From JAXLQL01 sp046331625 (lineage in GTDB: Bacteria; Acidobacteriota; Terriglobia; Bryobacterales; Bryobacteraceae), in contig JAXLQL010000023.1 in assembly GCA_046331625.1 (NCBI GenBank), forward strand, positions 74,563-138,562: DNA of 64,000 nucleotides. Reading direction: 5' to 3'. A program made the position numbers and the translations under genes. Every line of letters begins with the position of its first letter. Positions within the stretch are counted from its first letter, which is position 1. Positions 23,972 through 31,553 of this stretch are shown piece after piece. The notes beneath the pieces were generated by a model that saw nothing but the letters and a program-made list of their open reading frames with translations, was not told where the DNA came from and ran no database searches.

Positions 23972-24418
23972 ATGCACTATCTCGATTGGCTCGAAAGAGC
24001 CGTTGGACCGAAGCTGGCCGAGGGTTCGATCGGCCGGCTGGTCTTTGCGCGAATCGATCTGGAACTGACGGCTGACCACGGGCTGCTCGGGACGTTGGTG
24101 GCGGCCGGCGCCGAATCGGTGACCAGGTGGTTGGCGGCATCGCCCCGTAGCGTGTATGCGCAAGGCGGAGCGCGCATGGGCTTCACGAGCGCGCTGATCG
24201 AATTCGCAAACGGCGCTACAGCATTGGTGAGCGCGAGCCTCGCGCACGACGAGCCTGCTGCTCGCGTGCTGGTGGTGGGCCAACAGGGCACGCTGCGGTA
24301 CGACGATTTCCCGGAGCCGGCGCAGATGGCTGATCCACCGGCGCCGGGAGTGGCGTGGACCGGGTGGATCGAACAATCGCTGACGGCGGGAAAAGCCGTC
24401 GCGGCAGCGCGTCAGTAA
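23972..24418 (+). CDS. hypothetical protein resembling the substrate half of Gfo/Idh/MocA enzymes
   Basis: This 148-residue protein has no dinucleotide-binding motif. LDWLERAVGPKLAEGSIGRLVFARIDLEL and SALIEFANGATALVSASLAHDEPAARVLVVGQQGTLRYDDFP resemble the beta-sheet domain of Gfo/Idh/MocA oxidoreductases (G-IEFENGA-G-... G-KGTL), without the Rossmann half. It lies 11 nt before a complete oxidoreductase of that family, which suggests a paired or structural role, or a remnant of a split enzyme. No signal peptide. Start ATG 23972; there is no strong ribosome site. Confidence 0.65.
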   Translation: MHYLDWLERAVGPKLAEGSIGRLVFARIDLELTADHGLLGTLVAAGAESVTRWLAASPRSVYAQGGARMGFTSALIEFANGATALVSASLAHDEPAARVLVVGQQGTLRYDDFPEPAQMADPPAPGVAWTGWIEQSLTAGKAVAAARQ

Positions 24419-24429
24419 GGAGACGAACG

Positions 24430-25560
24430 ATGCCTATCGGAGTGCTCCTGGTCACTGGCGGGATGAGCCATCAGGAAGGGTATGCGGCGGGTTTCCGAGC
24501 CGACCCACGGGCGAAGATCGCGGCCGTTGCGGATGAGCGTGACGTGGACGAACGGCGCGCCCGGCTGAATCGCAAACTGGCCGCGGATCTCGGTGTGCCG
24601 TATATCGCCGATCTGGACGACGCGCTCGCCAGGGCGGACGTGCAAGTGGTGTCGATCACCACCGAGCACCACCGGCAGGGGCGCGTGACGATCCGGTGCG
24701 CCGAGGCAGGCAAACACCTTTACGTGGACAAACCGCTCTCGGGCTCGCTCGAAGATGCGCGGAGGGTGGAAGCGATCGCCAAGGCGAAGGGCCTGCGGAC
24801 GCAGATGTTCACGCAAGTGCTGTTCCCGCCGGCACAGCGGGCGCGGCGCATGCTGGCGAGCGGACGGCTGGGCGAGTTGCGCGCGATCTTCACCGATCTG
24901 CATTTCGCCAAGGGCTACGCGGGCGATTTCGCCGTGGCTCCGCGCAAAGAACGGGAGAAGCCGGAAATGTTCTTGTTCCCGGACGCCAAACGGGAGATGT
25001 TCAACATTGCCGTGTACTCGCTGGCGATGATCCGGTGGTTGGCCGGGCGGAAGAGCTTTCGAACGGTCAGGGCAGTGACGGGCAACTACTTTTTCGAGGA
25101 AAACAAGCGGCGAGACTTCGAGGACTTCGGCGTGCTGGCGGTGACGCTCGAAGGTGGAGTGGCGGCGACCGTTTCGTCGGGACGGACGGGATGGAAGTCG
25201 CATCCAGCGGGCGGACACCACCGGATTCGGCTGGTGGGATCGAGCGCGAGCCACTTCATCGATGCGAGCGCGGTGCGGGGAGAAGTACAGTCGGCACGGC
25301 AGACGTTTTGGAAGACGCCAGCGGCGAATCCCGAGGATCCGATGGGGTTCTGGGCGAGTTCGGATCAACGGAAGACGGGGGCTACGGAATGGTTCGCGCC
25401 CGGGGTCGCGGTGAATCTGGATCAGTCGGCGTTTCTCGATTGCGTGGAGAGGGGACGAGAGGCAGAGGTGACGGTGAGCGATGGTGTGAGGGTGCTGGAG
25501 GTGTTGATGGCGGCGTATCGATCGGCGTCTAGGGGTGAAGTGGAGGGGGTAGAGAGGTGA
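24430..25560 (+). CDS. Gfo/Idh/MocA family oxidoreductase
   Basis: This 376-residue protein has the Rossmann start GVLLVTGGMSHQEGYAAGFRAD (the glycine motif is altered, GGMSHQ rather than GxGxxG), VAVADERD at the second strand, VVSITTEHHRQG, and the catalytic-site motif HLYVDKPLSGSLEDARRVEAI with the conserved Lys-Pro. The C-terminal half contains MFNIAVYSLAMIRWL and GVAATVSSGRTGW. The likely role is sugar or cyclitol dehydrogenation. A good AAGGAG stands 8 bases before the ATG at 24430. The weak glycine motif may mean altered cofactor binding. It is co-oriented with the 148-residue protein upstream. Confidence 0.85.
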   Translation: MPIGVLLVTGGMSHQEGYAAGFRADPRAKIAAVADERDVDERRARLNRKLAADLGVPYIADLDDALARADVQVVSITTEHHRQGRVTIRCAEAGKHLYVDKPLSGSLEDARRVEAIAKAKGLRTQMFTQVLFPPAQRARRMLASGRLGELRAIFTDLHFAKGYAGDFAVAPRKEREKPEMFLFPDAKREMFNIAVYSLAMIRWLAGRKSFRTVRAVTGNYFFEENKRRDFEDFGVLAVTLEGGVAATVSSGRTGWKSHPAGGHHRIRLVGSSASHFIDASAVRGEVQSARQTFWKTPAANPEDPMGFWASSDQRKTGATEWFAPGVAVNLDQSAFLDCVERGREAEVTVSDGVRVLEVLMAAYRSASRGEVEGVER

Positions 25561-25584
25561 AAGAAAAATGTGGTATATTTTCTT
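25561..25584 (+). promoter_or_regulatory. -10 box inside an inverted repeat, likely autoregulatory operator of the toxin-antitoxin genes
   Basis: AAGAAAA (25561-25567) and TTTTCTT (25578-25584) form an inverted repeat around TATATT (25574-25579), a good -10 hexamer. Transcription from it would begin near 25586 and fit an antitoxin start at 25599. This AT-rich island in GC-rich DNA is a likely binding site for the antitoxin. No convincing -35 box is seen. Confidence 0.45.
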
Positions 25585-25598
25585 ACAGGTTCGAGGCG

Positions 25599-26222
25599 AT
25601 GATAGCGCAGCAACTGTCCGGAATACAAGCACTTGCGAGGATTAGGGGGCATGGGATGGGGTGGGCGTTTTCGCAGGCGGATTTCAGCGACCTGGGAACG
25701 AGGCGAGCGATTGATACGGAGTTGCATAGGTTGGCCAGGAGAGGTCAGATCCGGCGCGTGTTGCGAGGCGTCTATGACTTTCCGCGATACAGCAGGGTTC
25801 TCGAGAAGCATGCTGGCCCAGATATCGATCAGATCGCGCATGCCATCGCGCGCAAGTTCGGATGGAGGATCCAGCACGATGGCGCAAGCGCTCAGAACTT
25901 GCTAGGCCTATCGACGCAAGTGCCGGCTCGAGTGGTGTATCTTTCAGACGGGCCTTCGCGTGTGTATCGGGTAGGAAAGTCGGCGATTCACTTCGAACAC
26001 ACCCTGCTCAAAGAGGCAGGATTCAAGCTTCGAGAAAGCGGGTTGGTGGTTCAGGCGCTGCGGGCGTATGGCAAGGGACGCATTCCGCAGAAGGCGATCT
26101 CGCGAATTCGGAGCCAGTTTCCTCTAGCGCTCCGGCGCAAGATTCTGATCGACACCAAGACAGCCACGGGTTGGATCCACGCCGCGATCCGGCAAATCGC
26201 GAAGGACGACAATCGTGCGTGA
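25599..26222 (+). CDS. DUF6088 family antitoxin (AbiEi-like) of a type IV-style toxin-antitoxin pair
   Basis: From the ATG at 25599 the protein has 207 residues. WAFSQADFSDLGTRRAIDTELHRLARRGQIRRVLRGVYDFP is an N-terminal winged-helix DNA-binding domain, and ARKFGWRIQHDGASAQNLLGLSTQVPARVVYLSDG is the conserved core of the DUF6088/AbiEi group. In such pairs the antitoxin represses its own promoter and counters a nucleotidyltransferase toxin. The frame is open from GTG 25557, overlapping the upstream stop, but the -10 box lies between 25574 and 25579, so 25599 is the better start. The toxin gene begins 8 nt before its stop. Confidence 0.82.
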   Translation: MIAQQLSGIQALARIRGHGMGWAFSQADFSDLGTRRAIDTELHRLARRGQIRRVLRGVYDFPRYSRVLEKHAGPDIDQIAHAIARKFGWRIQHDGASAQNLLGLSTQVPARVVYLSDGPSRVYRVGKSAIHFEHTLLKEAGFKLRESGLVVQALRAYGKGRIPQKAISRIRSQFPLALRRKILIDTKTATGWIHAAIRQIAKDDNRA

Positions 26223-27238
26223 CGTGGCGCTGTTACCTGCGCGGGATCGTCGCGATCTGTTCGCGGAGACGGCTACCCGCATGGGTATCGGGCCCGCCAT
26301 CGTGGAGAAAGACTTCTGGCTCTGCCTCGTCTTGAAGATCCTGTTCACCGACTCGCCCTACGCGCCGAACCTCGTCTTCAAGGGTGGCACTTCGCTTTCG
26401 AAAGCGTACGGCCTGATCCAGCGGTTTTCCGAGGACATCGACTTGGTTCTCGATTGGACGCTGCTCGGCTTCGGGGCCGAACTTCCCGTACGCGACTTCC
26501 CGTCGAAGACGCAGCAGGATCGCTTCAAAGGAGGTGAACCGGCGGGCGGGCGAGTTCATCCAGGCCCGGCTGCACCCGGAGTTGGACCCGCTGTTCGGCG
26601 GCGCGGGCCTGGTCTCGATGATCGACGAGCGCGATCCGCAGGTGGTCAGCATTCGCTATCCCGCCGCGTTTTCGCAAGCCTACATTCGCCCGGACGTGAG
26701 GCTCGAGATCGGACCTCTGGCATCGTGGGTTCCGTCAGCGCCGCAACCGATTCGCCCGTATGCGGCGGAGGTTTTTCCTCGCCTGTTCCGCGATCCCGTG
26801 GCCAGCGTGATCACCATCGCGGCCGAGCGGACTTTCTGGGAGAAGGCGACGATTCTGCATCAAGAAGCGCACCGCCCGGGCCTGCCACCGGAACGTTATT
26901 CGCGCCACTACTATGACCTGTACAAGCTGGCGGCGAGCACGGTTCGGCAGCGGTCGCTTGCGGAGATGGGACTACTCGAGGATGTGGTCCGATTCAAAAT
27001 GCGGTTCTACCCGTCACGCTGGGCCCGTTACGATTTGGCGGCGCCCGGAACGTTTCACTTGCTGCCCGCAGATGCAGCGAAGATCGCGAATCTCGAACGC
27101 GACTACCACAGCATGGAGGTGATGCTCTTCGGCGAGGTTCCAGAGTTCGAAGCGGTGAAAGCCGGATTGAAAGGGCTTGAAGCCGAGATCAACGCGAGCC
27201 GGCCAGTGGTGAAGGCGCTCGAGTTCCGTGCTGGCTAG
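26215..27238 (+). pseudogene. AbiEii/AbiGii-type nucleotidyltransferase toxin, interrupted by a frameshift
   Basis: The first frame (26215 to about 26528) encodes the nucleotidyltransferase core: IVEKDFWLCLVLKILF, LVFKGGTSLSKAYGLI and RFSEDIDLVLDW, with the G-G-S and D-x-D metal site. The family sequence then continues in the +1 frame from about 26529 (KEVNRRAGEFIQARLHPELD) to 27238, including RTFWEKATILHQEAHRP and RHYYDLYKLAAS. Reading TTC-AAA-GGA-GGT as TTC-A-AAG-GAG-GTG restores continuity, so there is one surplus A in a run of three (or two bases missing). The break lies in AAAGGAGGTG, a strong Shine-Dalgarno-like sequence with a GTG at 26534. A broken toxin, a sequencing error, or a split or recoded gene are all possible. 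Confidence 0.75.
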
Positions 27239-27497
27239 CTTGCGACCTTCGGGGACAAGCTTTCGAGGGAAACGGGACGCTGGCCACTGACCGAGGCCAG
27301 GCCGCACGGAATGCGGCGAGGCGCCGATACGAGCGCAGCAGAACTCGCCGAGCACGGTTCGGGTGAGCCCTACCGAGTAGTTCCGCATGAGGCGGAGCAG
27401 GACTGAACCGCCGTTGCGGGGCAACCGATCCAAGCGCTTGAAACACGCAGCGCCAAGGCAGGGGGACCAAAGTCCAGCGCTGGTTCCGGCGGCGTTT
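27239..27497. other. 259-bp gap after the toxin-antitoxin locus, no gene seen
   Basis: The toxin gene and the aminotransferase gene point towards each other across this gap. It contains a short imperfect hairpin GGGGGACCAAAGTCC near 27462 that loosely recalls the first half of the dispersed repeat, but similarity is too weak to call. No T-tailed terminator was found. Confidence 0.4.
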
Positions 27498-28646
27498 TCA
27501 TCCTTCGGCTAGTCCGGCCCTCAGGCGCGCGAGCCCGTCTTCAAGCGTTGCCCCGCTCGAAAAAGACACCCGCAGCGTGCCTTCCCCGCCCTGGCCGTAG
27601 GCGGCTCCGTGGATCACGACGACGCCGTGCCGCTCGAGCAGGCGCTTGCGGGTCTCGTTCGAAGACTCGCCCAGGCCTTTGGTGTCGACCATGGTGAAGA
27701 AGCCGCCTTCCGGAGGCATCGCGGTGATGCGCGGGACACCCGACAAAGCTTCGAGTACACGAGCGCGGCGGCGGGCATACTCCGCACGCATGATTTCGAC
27801 GCACTCCTGCGGGCCGGTGAGCGCTTCGGCGGCGGCGTCTTGCACGAACATGGCGGGTCCACGGCTCGATTGTTGGAGTACCAGAAACATGGCGTCAATG
27901 ATTTGTTTCGGGGCGGCGCAGTAGCCCACCCGCCAGCCGGTCATCGCGTAGGTCTTCGAGAGGCTGTTGACGAGCACGATGCGCTCGCGAAGTTCGGGCG
28001 AGAGGGTCACGGGTGAGATGTGCCGGGCTCCGGCATAGGTGATGGTCTCGTAGATCTCGTCGGATATCAGTGTGAGTCCGCGCCGCAGGACAAAGTCGCC
28101 GATGGCGCGTAGTTCGTCTTCGCGGAAGACGGTCCCCACTGGGTTCCAAGGCGTGTTGAGCAGGAGGATCTTCGCCTTGGGGGACCATGCCTGTTCGAGG
28201 GACTCGACGGAGATGGCGAAGCGGCCGTGGTCGATGTGCGATGCAACGGCGCGGGGCTCGGCGCCGGTCATGCGAATGGGCGACTGATAGGCGTCGTAGA
28301 TGGGGTCAGGCAGAAGGACTTCGTCGCCGGGGTCGAGAAGGGCGGTAAGGGCACAGGCGATGCCGAGCGTTGCACCGGTGGTGACGAGGATTTCGGCGGG
28401 ATCATAGCCGCGCTGAGAGGCGATGGTTTCGCGGAGCTTGATCTCGCCGCGATTGTCGGGGTAGGTGGTGCGGCCGGCTCGAAGTGCGCGAACTGCCGCT
28501 TCCACGATGTGCTCGGGGGTGCGGAAGTCAGGTTCCCCGCGCATGAGGGAAACGACTTTGACGCCTTGGGCTTGCAGGGCTCGGACCTCACCCAGTACGG
28601 AGTTCACCGCGGTGGGGCGCAAGCGTGAAACCACGCTACTCGGCAT
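27498..28646 (-). CDS. PLP-dependent class I/II aminotransferase
   Basis: This 382-residue fold-type I enzyme transfers amino groups between an amino acid and a 2-oxo acid. Visible: SLMRGEPDFRTPEHI (the usual G-EPDF start), TTYPDNRGEIKLRETIA, TTGATLGIACAL (phosphate-binding turn), LLNTPWNPVGTVF with the Asn that binds the PLP ring, ISDEIYE with the Asp to the ring nitrogen, VNSLSKTYAMTGWRVGY with the Schiff-base Lys, and a C-terminal LRVSFSS with the carboxylate-binding Arg. The amino acid substrate is not defined; aspartate, alanine or an aromatic acid are options. The start ATG at 28646 is chosen over 28688 because the latter adds a non-conserved tail. Confidence 0.92.
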   Translation of the reverse strand: MPSSVVSRLRPTAVNSVLGEVRALQAQGVKVVSLMRGEPDFRTPEHIVEAAVRALRAGRTTYPDNRGEIKLRETIASQRGYDPAEILVTTGATLGIACALTALLDPGDEVLLPDPIYDAYQSPIRMTGAEPRAVASHIDHGRFAISVESLEQAWSPKAKILLLNTPWNPVGTVFREDELRAIGDFVLRRGLTLISDEIYETITYAGARHISPVTLSPELRERIVLVNSLSKTYAMTGWRVGYCAAPKQIIDAMFLVLQQSSRGPAMFVQDAAAEALTGPQECVEIMRAEYARRRARVLEALSGVPRITAMPPEGGFFTMVDTKGLGESSNETRKRLLERHGVVVIHGAAYGQGGEGTLRVSFSSGATLEDGLARLRAGLAEG

Positions 28647-28774
28647 CCATTCAGGGTACACCGTGGGTGTAAAGACCCGATCGCGCAAGCTGGCGAGACC
28701 GGAAAGTCTCGTACTGTCTGGGCGCGGCCCTGCAGGAGAGTGTCGGCCCTCGGATTGCTCTAAAGAAGGCCGTT

Positions 28775-29842
28775 ATGAACTTCGACGAGTCTCCGCTGCT
28801 GGTGATCTGGGAAGTGACGCAGGCGTGCGACCTCGCTTGCGTGCACTGCCGGGCGTGCGCAATGCCCAAGACGGATCCGGAAGAGTTGACGACCGAGCAG
28901 GGGTTCGCACTGCTTGACGAGATCAAGTCGTTTGGCAATCCGCTAATGGTATTCACTGGTGGCGATCCGCTGAAACGGCGCGACCTGTTCGCTCTGATCG
29001 AACACAGTGTGAAGCTGGGGCTGCGAACGAACGTGACCCCGAGCGCGACACCGCTGCTGACCCCGGCTGTCATCGACAAGTTCAAGGAACTGGGCGTGTC
29101 GCGGTTGGCGCTGAGCCTCGATGGTCCGGACGCGCTCTCGCATGACTCGTTTCGCGGTGTGCCGGGCACGTTCGATTGCTTCCTGCGAGCGGCGCTGCAC
29201 GCGCGCAAGATCGGGATGGAGACGCAGATCCAGACCACGGTGACGCGGCGGAACATGGACCGTCTGCCGGAAATGGCGAAGCTGATGGAAGACATCGGCG
29301 CGCGGATGTGGAGCTTGTTCTTCCTCACGGTGATCGGGCGCGCGAGTGAGTCGGACGACCTGACGGCGGAAGAGTACGAGAAGGTGTTCGAGTTCCTGTA
29401 CCGCACGTCAAAGACAGCGTCCTACGATGTGAAGACTACCGAGGCGATGCACTATCGGCGGTATGTAGCGCAGCAAATGAAGAACGAGCATCTGCGGCCG
29501 GCGGATGCGGAGAACGCAGGGAAGATGGCGTTCCGCACGGCGGGCGTGAGCGATGGCCGCGGGTTCGTGTTCGTGTCGCACAAGGGCGACATCTGCCCGA
29601 GCGGATTCCTGCCGCTGCCGGCGGGCAACGTGAAGAGCGATTCGCTGGTCGACGTGTATCGCAATTCGACGTTGTTCCGGGAACTGCGCGATCCGGCACT
29701 GCGGCACGGCAAGTGCGGCGAGTGCGAGTACGTGAAGATCTGCGGCGGGTCGCGGTCGCGGGCGTATTCGCTCACAGGGGACTATCTGGCGGCGGATCCA
29801 CGCTGCATCTATGAGCCGCATGCCGTGGCGAACGTCGCGTAG
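28775..29842 (+). CDS. radical SAM/SPASM protein (TIGR04053-like)
   Basis: This 355-residue enzyme uses S-adenosylmethionine and an iron-sulphur cluster. The radical SAM cluster motif is CDLACVHC (about 18-25, CxxxCxxC), followed by FTGGDPLKRRDL (GGE-like turn) and SLDGPDALSHDSFRG. The C-terminal SPASM-type region has CPSGFLP, CGECEYVKICGGSRSRAY and CIYEP, with enough cysteines for auxiliary clusters. The CGGSRSRAY...GDYLAADPRC ending matches the TIGR04053 group, related to haem-biosynthesis proteins such as AhbC/D and NirJ. The real substrate is unknown; no haem or peptide precursor gene is adjacent. Start ATG 28775 agrees with the family N-terminus. Confidence 0.87.
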   Translation: MNFDESPLLVIWEVTQACDLACVHCRACAMPKTDPEELTTEQGFALLDEIKSFGNPLMVFTGGDPLKRRDLFALIEHSVKLGLRTNVTPSATPLLTPAVIDKFKELGVSRLALSLDGPDALSHDSFRGVPGTFDCFLRAALHARKIGMETQIQTTVTRRNMDRLPEMAKLMEDIGARMWSLFFLTVIGRASESDDLTAEEYEKVFEFLYRTSKTASYDVKTTEAMHYRRYVAQQMKNEHLRPADAENAGKMAFRTAGVSDGRGFVFVSHKGDICPSGFLPLPAGNVKSDSLVDVYRNSTLFRELRDPALRHGKCGECEYVKICGGSRSRAYSLTGDYLAADPRCIYEPHAVANVA

Positions 29843-29855
29843 GCGCCGCTTCCGA

Positions 29856-31553
29856 TTACGGCTGAGCGAGCCCGAGTGAGCAGTACCGGGCGCCCGGGCT
29901 CTCGATCCAGACTTCGAGGGGACGCGGTGGGTCGAGCGGACGCGTGTAGGCAACGAAGCCGGAAGTGCGCAATGTGGGGTCATGGAAATGGCGTTCGACG
30001 TCCACCCGGAGCATGCCCACGTACCCGACGCCTTCCACGAGTTTCGTCAGCGAATCGACGAGCAACACCCGATGCCCTTCGTTGCCTGCGGCAGGATTCC
30101 AACTCCATCCGCTGATGGCTAGGGCGCTCCGGCCGTTGGCCGGCACGGGTTTGATCTGCTCCACCGCACCCCGGCACGCCTGGCCGGCCGGGAACTGCGG
30201 CGCCGGATCGCCAACCGGAGAAATGCCGCGGTGAGCGTAAGCCAGCCGGCCGTGACGCTCGTAACCGGCGAGGAGCTTCCGAACCCGAGGAACATCCTCG
30301 ACGATGTAGGACCATCGCTGTTCGTCGAACACTCCCAGGCGAAGCGCGGCGGACTCTTGCCAGAGCGAAACCGCGCGCTCGCGGCAGAACTGTCCCATTT
30401 CGCGGTTGGCGGGAAGCGTGGCGGCGGCAAGAATGGCGATGAGTGCGCCCCAGGCGGCCGAGGTGGCAGGCCGGGGTCCGGCGCGGAACAGTGTCGCGGT
30501 GAGCAATCCGATGAGGCTCGCCCAGAAGAGAAGTTCGAGCGTGACGTAGCGCGAGGCCAGCGCGGTCGAGATGCCCATGTTCATGCGGCTGATGGAGATC
30601 ACCAGTCCGGTGCCGAGACTCAGCGCCATCAGCGGGACATAGAAATGTTCGTGGAACGAGGGAGCATTCGCGCGGTGGTAGCGGAACAGGATCCAGGCGA
30701 AGGCGAGGAGTCCGGCAAGTGCCACGAGTGCGGGAAGCGGGTTGGCGCGAGGCGAGAGAAACGCCACCGGCGCGCCGGTGATCTGCTCGATGATCGCGGC
30801 GGGAAGAAACGGCCGCGCCACCCACATGAGGAAGTAGTGCACGATGCCGAGCGGTGCATCAAACGAGCGAAGCGGCGAGACATGATGCTCCGGAGTCTTG
30901 TAGCCAATCGAATATGCCGCGATGCAAATGGCGCACACAGCCACGAACACCGCAACATCGCGCCAGCGCCGCCGCGCCGCTGAGGCAAGCGCGAGAGCGG
31001 GCCACAACAGGAATCCGTTGCCAAAGGTGAACGTTGCGACGACGCCTAGCGCTGTGGCGGAGGCAATACGGCCGCGCGCGAAGCACCAACATGCGGCCAC
31101 CTGCAGCAGATTGCAGAGCGTGGTGTGGAACTGCAGGGGCCAGCACAGGTTGTCGCACTGTTCGAGCCAGGTGGCCCATACGAGAAACAATCCGCCAAGC
31201 GCGCAGGCAGCCGGCGACGGCAACGTTTCGCGGCGAAGCAGCGGAGCCAGCAACCACGCGAACGTAGCGAGTTGCGCGGCGATCAGCAGCACCTGCACGA
31301 AGGCTCCGGACGCATGGAACCACTCGATGTCGGCGGCGAAGAACGGCGCGGGCACGATCCAACGGTGCTCGTTGAACTGCCCGAGCATCACCGCGCGCAA
31401 CCCGCCTTCGGCGTAGCGTACCTGCCAATCTGCTTGGTCCCAGAACGGGAGCCGCCACCAGTACTTCCAGACGAAGAGCAGGTTCGAGGCGGAGTGCACG
31501 GCGCAGAGCGCGAACAGCAGCAGACCAGCGGCAAGCCCGATCCGGCGGTTCAC
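29856..31553 (-). CDS. NEHR-motif polytopic membrane protein, paralogue 4 of a tandem array
   Basis: This 565-residue protein is read from GTG 31553, which overlaps the upstream stop (GTGA). About ten hydrophobic helices are followed by a soluble C-terminal domain. Landmarks shared with the three genes upstream: WKYWWRLPFWDQADWQVR near 30-46, NEHR at 61-64, WLEQCDNLCWPLQFHTTLCNLL, PANREMGQFCRERA near the end of the membrane part, then SGWSWNPAAGNEGHRVLLVD, LVEGVGYVGM and a C-terminal RYCSLG. The architecture recalls GT-C glycosyltransferases, where an acidic residue in the first extracytoplasmic loop is catalytic, but no named family is recognised. It is last of a six-gene operon. Confidence 0.8.
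   Translation of the reverse strand: MNRRIGLAAGLLLFALCAVHSASNLLFVWKYWWRLPFWDQADWQVRYAEGGLRAVMLGQFNEHRWIVPAPFFAADIEWFHASGAFVQVLLIAAQLATFAWLLAPLLRRETLPSPAACALGGLFLVWATWLEQCDNLCWPLQFHTTLCNLLQVAACWCFARGRIASATALGVVATFTFGNGFLLWPALALASAARRRWRDVAVFVAVCAICIAAYSIGYKTPEHHVSPLRSFDAPLGIVHYFLMWVARPFLPAAIIEQITGAPVAFLSPRANPLPALVALAGLLAFAWILFRYHRANAPSFHEHFYVPLMALSLGTGLVISISRMNMGISTALASRYVTLELLFWASLIGLLTATLFRAGPRPATSAAWGALIAILAAATLPANREMGQFCRERAVSLWQESAALRLGVFDEQRWSYIVEDVPRVRKLLAGYERHGRLAYAHRGISPVGDPAPQFPAGQACRGAVEQIKPVPANGRSALAISGWSWNPAAGNEGHRVLLVDSLTKLVEGVGYVGMLRVDVERHFHDPTLRTSGFVAYTRPLDPPRPLEVWIESPGARYCSLGLAQP

Noticed and set aside
26520..26545. Programmed +1 frameshift in the toxin
   Set aside because: No slow codon or stop codon of the classic +1 type is at the junction; simple mutation or read error is more economical, so the gene is listed as frameshifted.
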